NCBI GenBank assembly: GCA_964438025.1
Contig: CAYTIK010000005.1
Location: 1-39,545 of the forward strand
Direction of reading: 5' to 3'
Source: GCA-002790615 sp964438025
GTDB lineage: Bacteria; Patescibacteriota; Minisyncoccia; Moranbacterales; UBA2206
Length of the DNA: 39,545 nt
Below, piece by piece: positions 14,143 to 22,135 of the stretch (position 1 is the first letter of the stretch; each line of letters begins with the position of its first letter). A program made the position numbers and the translations under genes. Under the pieces are notes generated by a model. That model made no database searches, was not told the DNA's origin, and saw nothing but the letters and a program-made list of their open reading frames with translations.

Positions 14143-14691
14143 ATGTCCAGAATAGGCAAAAAAATTATATCCATTCCTGAAGGTTTGATAGTTAAATTGG
14201 AAAAAAGGAAATTGGAAATCAAAGGTCCAAAAGGCACTTTGAACCTGGAAATCCATCCGGAAATAGAGGCGTTGCTCAGAGACAAGGAAATTTCTTTCCA
14301 GATAAAAGGTTCTTCTAAAAAATCAGCTGCCCTCTGGGGCCTGATGCGTGCGCTAGTCAGTAATATGCTGACCGGGGTGACGGAAGGCTACCGAAAAAAT
14401 TTGGAATTACAAGGTGTTGGTTTCCGCATGTCGGTCCAGGGGAAAAAAGTGATATTAGCGCTCGGATTTTCTCATCCGATAGAAGTGGAAATTCCCGAAG
14501 GTTTGGAAGTCAAACTAGGAGAAGGCAGTACATTAGTCATAGCTGGTATTGACAAAAAATTAGTTGGACAATTTACTGCCGATCTGCGGAAATTAAAAAA
14601 AGCCGAACCGTATAAAGGCAAAGGCTTCCGTTATGTCGGCGAATATGTCCGTAGAAAAGCTGGAAAGAAAGCCGCCGTCGCAGTCAAATAA
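14143..14691 (+). CDS. rplF: 50S ribosomal protein L6
   Basis: L6 (uL6) lies near the factor-binding site. The protein is 182 aa. It begins MSRIGKKIISIPEGLIVKLE, has LVSNMLTGVTEGYRKNLELQGVGFR at the domain boundary and ends with KAEPYKGKGFRYVGEYVRRKAGK. Normal length and position. Confidence 0.98.
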   Translation: MSRIGKKIISIPEGLIVKLEKRKLEIKGPKGTLNLEIHPEIEALLRDKEISFQIKGSSKKSAALWGLMRALVSNMLTGVTEGYRKNLELQGVGFRMSVQGKKVILALGFSHPIEVEIPEGLEVKLGEGSTLVIAGIDKKLVGQFTADLRKLKKAEPYKGKGFRYVGEYVRRKAGKKAAVAVK

Positions 14692-14713
14692 TTTAAACCA
14701 ATTTTTTAAGGTT

Positions 14714-15064
14714 ATGTATAAATTAAAAAGTAACAACCAAGCCAGGATTCAGAGGAAAAAAAGAATCAGAGCTAAAATTTCCGGCAACGCTGCGCGGCCA
14801 CGCTTGGCAATTTTTCGGAGTTTGCGGAATATCAGCGTTCAAGTAGTGGATGATACGCAAAGCCGGACTTTATTATCGGCGGGAATCAAAGAAGCTAAAC
14901 TTAAAAATACCGTAGAGGGCGCGAAAAAATTGGGAGAATTGCTGGCTGAAAGATGCCTCAAGGTTAAAATTAAAGAAGTTGTTTTCGACCGCGCAGGCTA
15001 TAAATTTCACGGCAAAATAAAGGCGGTAGCGGAAGGTGCGCGGGCGGGCGGATTAGTTTTTTAA
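14714..15064 (+). CDS. rplR: 50S ribosomal protein L18
   Basis: L18 (uL18) binds 5S rRNA together with L5. The protein is 116 aa from MYKLKSNNQARIQRKKRIRAKI, with RPRLAIFRSLRNISVQVVDD and the C-terminal VFDRAGYKFHGKIKAVAEGARAGGLVF. An in-frame extension back into rplF is rejected because the family starts just before the basic region. Confidence 0.98.
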   Translation: MYKLKSNNQARIQRKKRIRAKISGNAARPRLAIFRSLRNISVQVVDDTQSRTLLSAGIKEAKLKNTVEGAKKLGELLAERCLKVKIKEVVFDRAGYKFHGKIKAVAEGARAGGLVF

Positions 15065-15096
15065 GCCATTAATTTTTTTGAATTATTTTAAACCAT

Positions 15097-15603
15097 ATGT
15101 CTCAAGATCGCGGAGGAAAATTCAGATCCAGAAGAGAAAAACCGGAGTTTGACCAGAAGCTTTTAGACTTGGCCAGAGTTACCCGGGTGGTTAAAGGTGG
15201 CCGGCGCTTCCGTTTCCGCGCTACTTTAGTGATTGGCAACCGCAAAGGCCGGGTCGGAGTAGGTGTCGGCAAGGGTGGCGATGTTTCGGAAGCTATCCGT
15301 AAAGCGTTTGAAGACGGTAAGAAAAATATGATAACCGTAATCATGAAAAAAAATACCATTCCGCAAGATGTTTTTTGCAAGCAAGGCAGCGCTAAAATTA
15401 TTTTAAAGCCAGCCACTCCCGGCAAAGGCATTATTGCCGGTGGTGCGGTGCGCGCTGTTGTCGATTTAGCTGGAATAAAAGACGTAGTTTCTAAATCTTT
15501 GGGAACTTCCAATAAGCTGAATGTAGCTCGCGCTACTATTAAGGCTTTGATTGAATCTGGTAATTCTCTTTCTCGAAAAAATCGCCTAGGAGTTGAGAAA
15601 TAA
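15097..15603 (+). CDS. rpsE: 30S ribosomal protein S5
   Basis: S5 (uS5) acts in decoding fidelity and mRNA unwinding at the entry channel. The protein is 168 aa. The dsRNA-binding-like domain has RVTRVVKGGRRFRFRATLVIG and GRVGVGVGKGGDVSEAIRKA; the second domain has GKGIIAGGAVRAVVDLAGIKDVVSKSLGTSN. The next gene is rplO, with only 42 bases between them, so rpmD (L30) is absent from its usual place. Confidence 0.98.
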   Translation: MSQDRGGKFRSRREKPEFDQKLLDLARVTRVVKGGRRFRFRATLVIGNRKGRVGVGVGKGGDVSEAIRKAFEDGKKNMITVIMKKNTIPQDVFCKQGSAKIILKPATPGKGIIAGGAVRAVVDLAGIKDVVSKSLGTSNKLNVARATIKALIESGNSLSRKNRLGVEK

Positions 15604-15645
15604 TAATAAATAATAATTTGCTGAAGGATATAATTTTAAATTAAA

Positions 15646-16098
15646 ATGCAGATACATACTTTAAAACTTAAGAAACGCCAAAAGAAAAAAAGCGTCGGTC
15701 GCGGAGGCAAAAAAGGAACTTATTCCGGACGCGGCAATAAGGGACAGAAAGCTCGCAGCGGAGTTTCCATTGATCCGCTCTTTGAAGGCGGACGTTCTTC
15801 TCTGGTAGACCGGATGAAAAAAATCAGAGGCTTTAAATCCATCAAAGCCAAAAATTTGACGGTGGATATCGTCAAACTAAGCCGGCAGTTCAAGAATGGC
15901 GAAAGCGTAAATGATAAAACTTTGATTGAAAAAGGCTTTTTTGATAAGATGGAAATACAAGGTAAAAAAATAAAAATTTTGGGCAAAGCCGCTATTGAAG
16001 TCAAGCTAAAAATAGATCCGAAAATATTGATCAGCGCGGCGGCCAGAAAAGCAATCGAAACCGCTGGCGGAGAAATCCAAGAAACTCCAAAAAAATAA
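15646..16098 (+). CDS. rplO: 50S ribosomal protein L15
   Basis: L15 (uL15) is a late 50S assembly protein. The protein is 150 aa with the Gly/Lys-rich N-terminal GRGGKKGTYSGRGNKGQKARSG and an alpha/beta C-terminal domain. In most bacteria rpmD precedes it; here it directly follows rpsE. It lies 25 bases ahead of secY. Confidence 0.97.
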   Translation: MQIHTLKLKKRQKKKSVGRGGKKGTYSGRGNKGQKARSGVSIDPLFEGGRSSLVDRMKKIRGFKSIKAKNLTVDIVKLSRQFKNGESVNDKTLIEKGFFDKMEIQGKKIKILGKAAIEVKLKIDPKILISAAARKAIETAGGEIQETPKK

Positions 16099-16123
16099 AT
16101 CCCGAGTACGCGGGATAAAATAA

Positions 16124-17395
16124 ATGTGGGAAAAAGTAATTCAAATTTTTAAGATCCGGGAATTAAGAAATAAGATTTTCTTCATCTTGGCGCTGTTAGT
16201 AGTTTTCCGCTTAGCCGCTAATATTCCTGTTCCCGGAGTAGATCAAAATCAGTTGCGGAATTTTTTTGAAGGCAATCAATTGTTCGGACTTTTGAATTTG
16301 TTTTCCGGCGGAGGCTTGAGCAGTATTTCCATCGTGATGTTGGGCGTCGGCCCTTACATCACCGCTTCAATCATCATGCAGCTTTTAACGATGATTATTC
16401 CCCGTTTGGAACAGCTGTATAAAGAAGAGGGAGAAATCGGCCGGCAGAAATTCAACCAATGGACCCGGTGGATCACTGTGCCGCTGGCAGCGATGCAGAC
16501 TTTCGGCATGGTTTCTCTTTTTCGCAGCCAAGGCGTTATTGGCGCCATCACGCCATTTGAAATGTTTTATTTGATCATTGTCGCAGTCGCCGGAACAATC
16601 TTTTTAATGTGGCTGGGCGAATTGATTACCGAAAAAAAAATTGGCAACGGCGTTTCCCTGATCATCTTTGCCGGTATTGTGGCCGACTTGCCGGGAGCAG
16701 TATCACGTATTTTTGTCACCCAAGATTCCTCTCAATTTTTTACCTACATTCTTTTGGTAGCTATTATCGTGGCTGCCATTGCCGGAATAGTTTTTGTTAA
16801 TGAAGGCCAGCGAAATATTCCCGTCTCTTACGCCAAACGGATCCGTGGCAACCGGATGTATGGCGGCACCTCCACGCATTTGCCGCTCCGTGTCAATCAG
16901 GCGGGCGTAATCCCGATAATTTTTGCCATGTCAATTATGCTTTTCCCCGGCATGGTCGCTAATTTTTTGGCCAATGTCTCCAATCCAACAGTAGCCGGCG
17001 CCGCTAAATTTATCGGAGGAATTTTTCAAAATCAATTATTTTACGGCATCGCTTATTTTTTATTAGTGGTGGCTTTTACTTATTTTTATACAGCCGTGGT
17101 TTTTGATCCCCATAAAATTTCCGAAAGCCTGCAAAAGCAAGGCGGTTATGTGCCGGGCATCCGTCCGGGAGCCAATACCGCGGAATATCTTTACCATATC
17201 ATGAACCGGATCATTCTTTCCGGCGCGCTTTTTTTGGGCTTGATTGCGGTTCTGCCTTTTATCGTCCAGGCCCTGACCAATATCAACACGATTTCTATCG
17301 GTGGGACAGGACTGCTTATCGTGGTTTCTGTAGTCATTGAAACTATCAAACAAATCGAGGGCCAATTAGTCATGCGCGATTATGAAGGGTTTTAA
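16124..17395 (+). CDS. secY: Preprotein translocase subunit SecY
   Basis: SecY is the channel of the SecYEG translocon in the cytoplasmic membrane. The protein is 423 aa with about ten hydrophobic segments. The region RLAANIPVPGVDQNQL after the first membrane helix and the ribosome-facing loops IPVSYAKRIRGNRMYGG and GYVPGIRPGANTAEYL are characteristic. The C-terminus EGQLVMRDYEGF matches the family. Position between rplO and adk is the standard spc arrangement. Confidence 0.99.
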   Translation: MWEKVIQIFKIRELRNKIFFILALLVVFRLAANIPVPGVDQNQLRNFFEGNQLFGLLNLFSGGGLSSISIVMLGVGPYITASIIMQLLTMIIPRLEQLYKEEGEIGRQKFNQWTRWITVPLAAMQTFGMVSLFRSQGVIGAITPFEMFYLIIVAVAGTIFLMWLGELITEKKIGNGVSLIIFAGIVADLPGAVSRIFVTQDSSQFFTYILLVAIIVAAIAGIVFVNEGQRNIPVSYAKRIRGNRMYGGTSTHLPLRVNQAGVIPIIFAMSIMLFPGMVANFLANVSNPTVAGAAKFIGGIFQNQLFYGIAYFLLVVAFTYFYTAVVFDPHKISESLQKQGGYVPGIRPGANTAEYLYHIMNRIILSGALFLGLIAVLPFIVQALTNINTISIGGTGLLIVVSVVIETIKQIEGQLVMRDYEGF

Positions 17396-17410
17396 AAAGA
17401 AAAATAACTT

Positions 17411-18058
17411 ATGAACATTATTGTTTTGGGTAAGGCCGGCAGCGGCAAAGGCGTCCAATCAGAAATTTTAGCCGAAAAATTCGGCTTAGAGCATATCGAT
17501 ATGGGGCAAACTTTGCGCGAATTTTCCCAAAAAGAAAGTGCAATCAGCCAGGAAATTTATACCATTCAGAATGTCAAAAAAACTTTAGTTCCCAGCCGGA
17601 TTTTGCGGGAGTTGTTGCATTTGAAAATCGGCTCTTTCCGAAGTGAACAGGGGATTGTTTTCGACGGCGTGCCTAGGACTATGGACCAAGAGCAGTATTT
17701 AGAAAAAGCCTTGCAGGAATTTGGACGGAAAATTGACAAAGTTTTTTTTATTGATATTTCCGAAACCGAATCAATCCGGCGCATTTCCCGGCGCTGGAAT
17801 TGTACAGTGTGCGGAAAGATCCTGATTATGGGTAAAGATTTAAAAAAAGAAACCGACCTTTGCCCAGCTTGCCAAGGGAAGATAATCAGGAGAGAGGATG
17901 ACACACCGGAAGGCATTAAAAAAAGATTGGAAGTTTTTTGTAAAGAGACCGTGCCAGTTTTGGAATATTTTAGGCGCAAAGAGATTTTAGTCGAATTGGA
18001 TGGAGAAAAAACAATCGAAGAAATTTCCCGGGAAATTTTAAAAAATATGCCGAATTAA
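17411..18058 (+). CDS. adk: Adenylate kinase, zinc-lid type
   Basis: Adenylate kinase interconverts ATP, ADP and AMP. The protein is 215 aa. The P-loop is GKAGSGKG (7-14), the AMP site includes DGVPRT (85-90; usually DGFPRT), and the LID domain has two Cys pairs, C131/C134 and C151/C154, which form a structural zinc site as in many Gram-positive enzymes. Its place between secY and map is conserved across bacteria. Confidence 0.96.
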   Translation: MNIIVLGKAGSGKGVQSEILAEKFGLEHIDMGQTLREFSQKESAISQEIYTIQNVKKTLVPSRILRELLHLKIGSFRSEQGIVFDGVPRTMDQEQYLEKALQEFGRKIDKVFFIDISETESIRRISRRWNCTVCGKILIMGKDLKKETDLCPACQGKIIRREDDTPEGIKKRLEVFCKETVPVLEYFRRKEILVELDGEKTIEEISREILKNMPN

Positions 18059-18069
18059 TTTTAAAATAA

Positions 18070-18837
18070 GTGGTCATTATCAAATCGAAAAAAGAAATTG
18101 CAGTAATGCGGGAGGGCGGACGGATATTAGCGGAAATTATGCGCCAGCTTGAAAAAGAAGTCTTCCCAGGACAAAATACCGCAAGCTTAGATAAACTGGC
18201 CGCAAGGCTTGTTTTTGCTAATGGGGGAGAGGCGGTGTTTAAAAATTTCGGGAAAGAAAGCGGCCATCCTTATCCGGGAAATATTTGCGTTTCCCTGAAT
18301 GATGAAATTGTGCATGGCATTCCCGATAAAAAAAGGAAAATGCAAAAGGGCGATCTCTTGAAAATCGATATTGGAATGAGATATAGGGGCATGATTACGG
18401 ATATGGCGCGCGTTTTTTTAGTCGAACCGGTTTCCGCAGAAGCCAGAAAAATAGCCGAAGTTACGGAACAAGCTTTTTGGGAAGGCGTGAAAAAAATCAA
18501 AGCCGGAGCCGAGCTTAGTGAGTATTCCTGCACGGTGCAGAAGTTCGTCGAAGGCCAGGGTTTTTCCGTAGTACGCAATTTAGTGGGACACGGAGTCGGC
18601 AAAGAATTGCACGAAGATCCTTATGTGCCCAATTTTTATGATAAAAAAGATTCTAGTTTGCGTTTGGAAGAGGGGATGACGCTGGCGCTCGAGCCGATGG
18701 TTAACGCGGGCAGTTTCCATACAGTTTTAGCCAAAGATGGTTGGGTATTCAGCACGAAAGATGGAAAATTAAGCGCCCATTATGAAAATACGATTGTGGT
18801 AACTAAAAAAGGAGCCGAAGTTTTAACAGTTTTTTAA
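18070..18837 (+). CDS. map: Methionine aminopeptidase, type I
   Basis: Removes the N-terminal methionine of new proteins. The protein is 255 aa and appears to start at GTG (18070), eleven bases after adk; VIIKSKKEIAVMREGGRIL is the expected N-terminus. The five metal ligands are visible in KIDIGM (Asp), MITDMARV (Asp), GHGVGKELHEDP (His), LALEPMV (Glu) and HYENTIVVT (Glu). It is the last gene of the array: infA, rpmJ, rpsM, rpsK, rpoA and rplQ do not follow, and a hairpin terminator does. Confidence 0.97.
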   Translation: MVIIKSKKEIAVMREGGRILAEIMRQLEKEVFPGQNTASLDKLAARLVFANGGEAVFKNFGKESGHPYPGNICVSLNDEIVHGIPDKKRKMQKGDLLKIDIGMRYRGMITDMARVFLVEPVSAEARKIAEVTEQAFWEGVKKIKAGAELSEYSCTVQKFVEGQGFSVVRNLVGHGVGKELHEDPYVPNFYDKKDSSLRLEEGMTLALEPMVNAGSFHTVLAKDGWVFSTKDGKLSAHYENTIVVTKKGAEVLTVF

Positions 18838-18855
18838 ATTTTTAGATAAAAAAAG

Positions 18856-18893
18856 CCGGAAGACTTAAGCGCTCAGAGGAGCACTGCTTCCGG
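18856..18893 (-). terminator. Shared terminator between map and the minus-strand gene pair
   Basis: CCGGAAG (18856-18862) pairs with CTTCCGG (18887-18893), with GCTC/GAGC nested inside. Read on the minus strand it is followed by seven T residues (plus-strand A-run 18848-18854), a strong intrinsic terminator. Read on the plus strand it is followed by ATTTTAG, weaker, so it may act in both directions. Confidence 0.85.
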
Positions 18894-18910
18894 ATTTTAG
18901 GGAATGGATC

Positions 18911-19072
18911 TCAATATTTATGGGTAAAGATCCAATTCATGACCCTGTCCATGTCATTGATTATATTTTTTGAAGTATCCAATGAAATGGCAGTATAAAT
19001 GAGAGTGATGAGAATAGCAGCGGTGAATACAGAAAGACAGATCTTTATATTATTTCGAGTTTTCCTTTTCAT
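18911..19072 (-). CDS. Small single-pass membrane protein, 53 aa
   Basis: Unrecognised. The sequence runs MKRKTRNNIKICLSVF, then a hydrophobic helix at about residues 11-30 with a basic N-terminus (inside), and a short polar tail ending WIFTHKY. The ATG at 19072 is chosen because AGGAGG (19082-19087 on the plus strand) lies nine bases before it; a longer frame to 19096 lacks any ribosome site. It is the second gene of a two-gene minus-strand unit and its Shine-Dalgarno sequence overlaps the stop codon of the 32-residue gene, suggesting coupled translation. A strong terminator follows. Possible roles include a small membrane regulator or toxin-like peptide; nothing in the sequence decides. Confidence 0.75.
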   Translation of the reverse strand: MKRKTRNNIKICLSVFTAAILITLIYTAISLDTSKNIINDMDRVMNWIFTHKY

Positions 19073-19085
19073 TTTTATAATCCTC

Positions 19086-19184
19086 CTAAGAAACATTAGA
19101 GCAGATTGTGAGACTGGCTATCGTGAAGATGATAGCTCCGCCGACAAAAAGCAATATCCAGAACCATGATTTATCGCTGATCAT
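19086..19184 (-). CDS. Tiny membrane protein, 32 aa
   Basis: Unrecognised. The product is MISDKSWFWILLFVGGAIIF followed by TIASLTICSNVS: one hydrophobic helix filling most of the chain. The start at 19184 has GGGGAGG eight bases upstream; another ATG two codons earlier is too close to that site. It lies 50-60 bases downstream of a perfect minus-strand promoter and its TAG stop overlaps the ribosome site of the 53-residue gene. The combination of promoter, SD sequences, coupling and terminator makes a real gene likely despite the size. Confidence 0.7.
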   Translation of the reverse strand: MISDKSWFWILLFVGGAIIFTIASLTICSNVS

Positions 19185-19239
19185 TTCCATATCCTCCCCG
19201 ATAGATTATTAAAAAACAGGAACTTGCTACTAACGTTTA

Positions 19240-19268
19240 ATAATATCATAAATTTAAGCAAATGTCAA
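19240..19268 (-). promoter_or_regulatory. Minus-strand promoter of the small membrane protein pair
   Basis: On the minus strand TTGACA (19268-19263) and TATTAT (19245-19240) are separated by 17 bases, identical to the rpsL, tuf and secE promoters. The -35 box overlaps the start of ruvX, which is read in the opposite direction. Confidence 0.88.
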
Positions 19269-19696
19269 TGGGTGGTCAAAATGAGCCTAAAACAAGCCAA
19301 ATTTTAGCCATAGATTATGGCAGATCTAAAGTCGGCTTGGCGATGGGCGAAGTTTTTGTGAAAATCGCGTTTGCGTATAAAACTTTGCCTAATGACAGTA
19401 ATTTTTTTAATAACTTGGTTGAAATTATTGCCAAAGAAGAAATAAAAAAAATAATCATTGGCCTGCCGGGACATAAAAATTTCCATGATAGCGCCGAAGT
19501 TACAACGATAAAAAAACTGGGTGAAAAAATAGAAACAGAATTAAAATTGCCAGTCGAGTATCAGGAGGAAATGTTCACGACTAAAATGGCCCAGGATAAT
19601 TTGAAAGCTGCCGGGAAAAAAGATTTGGCCGGTCAGGACGATCAAGAAGCGGCGCGGATAATTTTGGAAAGCTGGCTGGAAAAAAATAAGAAATAA
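19262..19696 (+). CDS. ruvX: Putative pre-16S rRNA nuclease / YqgF-family RuvX
   Basis: YqgF/RuvX proteins have an RNase H-like fold; the E. coli member matures 16S rRNA 5' ends. The protein is 144 aa with LAIDYGRSKVGLAMG at the N-terminal acidic site, IIIGLPGH, then YQEEMFTTKMA in place of the usual DERLTT-type motif, and the C-terminal acidic DDQEAARIIL. The start is uncertain between ATGs at 19262 and 19268; both overlap the -35 box of the divergent promoter. It begins 77 bases from the small membrane gene pair. Confidence 0.88.
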   Translation: MSMGGQNEPKTSQILAIDYGRSKVGLAMGEVFVKIAFAYKTLPNDSNFFNNLVEIIAKEEIKKIIIGLPGHKNFHDSAEVTTIKKLGEKIETELKLPVEYQEEMFTTKMAQDNLKAAGKKDLAGQDDQEAARIILESWLEKNKK

Positions 19697-19719
19697 ATTA
19701 ATCTCCGTCCGAGATTAAT
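19697..19719 (+). other. Hairpin after ruvX
   Basis: ATTAATCTC (19697-19705) pairs perfectly with GAGATTAAT (19711-19719) around CGTCC. It starts at the base after the stop codon. Only a short AAAATTT follows, so termination is uncertain. Confidence 0.55.
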
Positions 19720-19744
19720 AAAATTTACAATGATGAATATGCTC

Positions 19745-19773
19745 TTGGGAGTAGCGGTATTTTGTGGTATAAT
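19745..19773 (+). promoter_or_regulatory. Promoter of the glycosyltransferase-galT unit
   Basis: TTGGGA (19745-19750), 17 bases, TATAAT (19768-19773), with TG one base before the -10 hexamer (extended -10). It lies 46 bases before the glycosyltransferase start. Confidence 0.8.
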
Positions 19774-19819
19774 CAATCCAGAAAAACGATTCAATAAGTT
19801 TAATTAATAACCCAAAGAA

Positions 19820-20578
19820 ATGGAGAATAATCCCCGCTTGTCGGTTATTATTCCGGCTTATAAAGAAGGCAAAAGAATCGGCGATAATCTGCTGGAAATA
19901 GACAAATATTTGAATGCGAAAAATTATCCGTATGAGATTTTAGTAGTAGTGGACGGTTCGCCGGATAATACGGCTGAAATTGCGCAAAGTTATTCTTCGC
20001 AGGTGGAAAATTTACGCATTATCAATAATCCGGAGAATCATGGCAAGGGTTATGTCGTGCGCCAAGGACTTCTGGAAGCTAAAGGAGAATTACGCTTATT
20101 TTTAGACGCGGACGGTTCGACTGCCATCAATCATTTAGATGTTTTTTTACCGGAATTCGAAAAAGGCTTTGATGTAGTGATTGGTTCGCGAGCTATTCCG
20201 GGATCTTTTGTCCAAATCCATCAGCCATTTATTCGAGAGCTAATGGGGAAATCCGGCAATTTACTGATTCGCTTGGTTTTAGGGTTGTGGTCTTACCCGG
20301 ATACGCAATGCGGTTTTAAAATGCTTTCAGCCAAAGCGGCAGAGGCGATAGCCAGCCGTATGGTGGTTGACCGATTCGGTTTTGATTTTGAACTGGTAGT
20401 TTTGGCGGAAAAACTCGGCTTTAAAATTAAGCAATTGCCGGTACGCTGGCTCAATGAAGAAGGCACGACGGTTGGTGGCTTGCTGGGCAAAAATGGTTTT
20501 CTCCAGGTGCTAATGGATTTATTTAAAACTCGGATGAGGCTTTGGGCGGGGAAATATAAGATTAGTCGAAAGTCATAA
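19820..20578 (+). CDS. GT2 glycosyltransferase, dolichyl/undecaprenyl-phosphate glucosyltransferase-like
   Basis: A GT-A fold enzyme that probably transfers a sugar from a nucleotide sugar to a polyprenyl phosphate at the membrane face. The protein is 252 aa. It opens LSVIIPAYKEGKRI, has VVVDGSPDNT, NHGKGYVVRQGL and the metal-binding DADGST, then GFDVVIGSRAI and the acceptor-side segment DTQCGFKMLSAKAA...DRFGFDFELVVLAEKLGFKI, all typical of the ALG5/DPM1-like branch. No C-terminal membrane helices are present. It is followed by galT, suggesting sugar-nucleotide or cell-surface glycan work. Confidence 0.87.
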   Translation: MENNPRLSVIIPAYKEGKRIGDNLLEIDKYLNAKNYPYEILVVVDGSPDNTAEIAQSYSSQVENLRIINNPENHGKGYVVRQGLLEAKGELRLFLDADGSTAINHLDVFLPEFEKGFDVVIGSRAIPGSFVQIHQPFIRELMGKSGNLLIRLVLGLWSYPDTQCGFKMLSAKAAEAIASRMVVDRFGFDFELVVLAEKLGFKIKQLPVRWLNEEGTTVGGLLGKNGFLQVLMDLFKTRMRLWAGKYKISRKS

Positions 20579-20607
20579 AGTTCATAAAGTTCATAAAGTT
20601 CATAAAA
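20572..20607 (+). repeat. Tandem nonamer TTCATAAAG, four units
   Basis: GTCATAAAG, TTCATAAAG, TTCATAAAG and TTCATAAAA run without gaps. The first unit contains the TAA stop of the glycosyltransferase, and the array ends nine bases before galT. Confidence 0.9.
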
Positions 20608-20615
20608 AGATTTAG

Positions 20616-21626
20616 ATGGAGGAGGAAAAAAATAAAAATAAAATTTCGCAGTTACGCCAGGATCTGGTAACCGGCGACTGGGTAGTTATTGCCACTGGCC
20701 GCGCCAGAAAACCGGAAGATTTTACGAACATTGTTGCCGAAAAAGAAAAAGTAGTGGACCAAGATTGTTTTTTCTGTTTTCCGGAAGAGACGCAACAGGA
20801 AAAGGATGTTTTGATATATCAGAACAAAGCCGGCGACTGGAGCTTGCGGGTTTTTCCCAATAAATATCCGGCTTTTGTCCGCAGCCGCGTGCCGAAGCAT
20901 TTTGAAGAAGGACCTTATTTTGGGATGGACGGCACTGGTTATCATGAAGTAATTGTGACACGCTCTCATGAAAAATCTTTGGCCTTGCTCGACAATCTAC
21001 AGGTTTTGGAAGTATTGGATGCTTATCAGGATCGCTACATCAGCCTGATGAATAAAAAAAGCGTCAATTTCATTGAAATTTTTCATAATCATGGCCAGGA
21101 AGCCGGAGCCTCCATCGCTCATCCCCATTCCCAGCTGATGGCTATCCCGATAATTTCTCCCTATATCCAGGGCGAACTCAATGGGGCGGAAAATTATTAC
21201 CGCTCCACTAAAGAATGTGTCTATTGCATGATGAATGAATGGGAATGCGAAACGCAGACCAGAGTCATTTTTGAAAATAAGGAATGCGTGGTTTTTTGCC
21301 CTTTTTCTTCCCGTGCCGCTTTTGAAATCTGGGTGGTACCCAAAAAACATAAGCCGTATTTTGAAAGAATAACTACGACCGAGAAAGTGGCAGTGAGCGA
21401 AGCGTTAAAAATTGCTCTGGATAAAATTTATCGGGCGCTGAACAATCCAGCTTATAATTTTTATATCCATACGGCGCCTTGCGATGGCAAGGATTATCCG
21501 CATTACCATTGGCACATTGAAATTTTGCCGCGAACTTCCACTTGGGCTGGTTTTGAACTTTCTACCGGGATTGAAGTTTCTACCATCCAGCCGGAAGTAG
21601 CGGCAGAGTATTTAAGGAATATTTAA
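20616..21626 (+). CDS. galT: Galactose-1-phosphate uridylyltransferase family protein
   Basis: GalT exchanges UMP between UDP-glucose and galactose-1-phosphate; it belongs to the HIT superfamily. The protein is 336 aa. The catalytic motif is HPHSQ within GASIAHPHSQLM, the second half has HYHWHIEILPR, and metal-site cysteines appear in DCFFC and CVYC. The N-terminal KISQLRQDLVTGDWVVIATGRARKPEDF is characteristic of the bacterial family. Some relatives act on other nucleotide sugars, so substrate is not certain. It follows a GT2 glycosyltransferase. Confidence 0.87.
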   Translation: MEEEKNKNKISQLRQDLVTGDWVVIATGRARKPEDFTNIVAEKEKVVDQDCFFCFPEETQQEKDVLIYQNKAGDWSLRVFPNKYPAFVRSRVPKHFEEGPYFGMDGTGYHEVIVTRSHEKSLALLDNLQVLEVLDAYQDRYISLMNKKSVNFIEIFHNHGQEAGASIAHPHSQLMAIPIISPYIQGELNGAENYYRSTKECVYCMMNEWECETQTRVIFENKECVVFCPFSSRAAFEIWVVPKKHKPYFERITTTEKVAVSEALKIALDKIYRALNNPAYNFYIHTAPCDGKDYPHYHWHIEILPRTSTWAGFELSTGIEVSTIQPEVAAEYLRNI

Positions 21627-21651
21627 AAATTTGTCTTGGCAATTCATTAAT

Positions 21652-22131
21652 ATGCAGGAAATTATTATCGGCTGGTTCAGCGGTTTTCCCAAAGAATTGG
21701 CAACTTTTTTAATTGCGGTTATCCCTATCACTGAACTCAGGGCCGCCTTGCCGCTAGCCTATAAAGTTTACGGATTGTCGGCTTTAGCGGCTTGGTGGTG
21801 GTCGGTCTTGGGAACTTTTTTTGCTATGGTGCTGATTGTTACACTTTTAGATCCGGTTGCTAATTTTCTATCCTGTCACTTGAAATTTTTTGCTAAATTT
21901 TTCCACTGGCTTTTTGAGCATACGCGGAAAAGAACGAACGGAAAGATGGAAAAATACGGAGAATGGGCCATCTTTATTTTGGCAGCGATTCCGATTCCGC
22001 TTCTGGGAGGCATGACCGGAGCGTTAGCCGCCTTTGTTTTTGGCGTCCCTTTGAAAAAATCGCTTCCTTTGCTGTTATTTGGTACAATGGTTTCAGGAGG
22101 AATCGTGCTGCTCTTAACTTTGTATTTTTGA
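21652..22131 (+). CDS. Putative small multi-drug export family membrane protein
   Basis: This resembles the COG2426 (putative small multi-drug export) membrane family, whose function is not well established. The protein is 159 aa from MQEIIIGWFSGFPKELATFL. It has about four hydrophobic segments, with the conserved stretches AVIPITELRAALPLA, MEKYGEWAIFILAAIPIPLLGGMTGALAAFVFG and a C-terminal helix. A TTG seven codons upstream is an alternative start. It lies 25 bases after galT and is followed by a large spacer element. Confidence 0.8.
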   Translation: MQEIIIGWFSGFPKELATFLIAVIPITELRAALPLAYKVYGLSALAAWWWSVLGTFFAMVLIVTLLDPVANFLSCHLKFFAKFFHWLFEHTRKRTNGKMEKYGEWAIFILAAIPIPLLGGMTGALAAFVFGVPLKKSLPLLLFGTMVSGGIVLLLTLYF

Positions 22132-22135
22132 ATTT

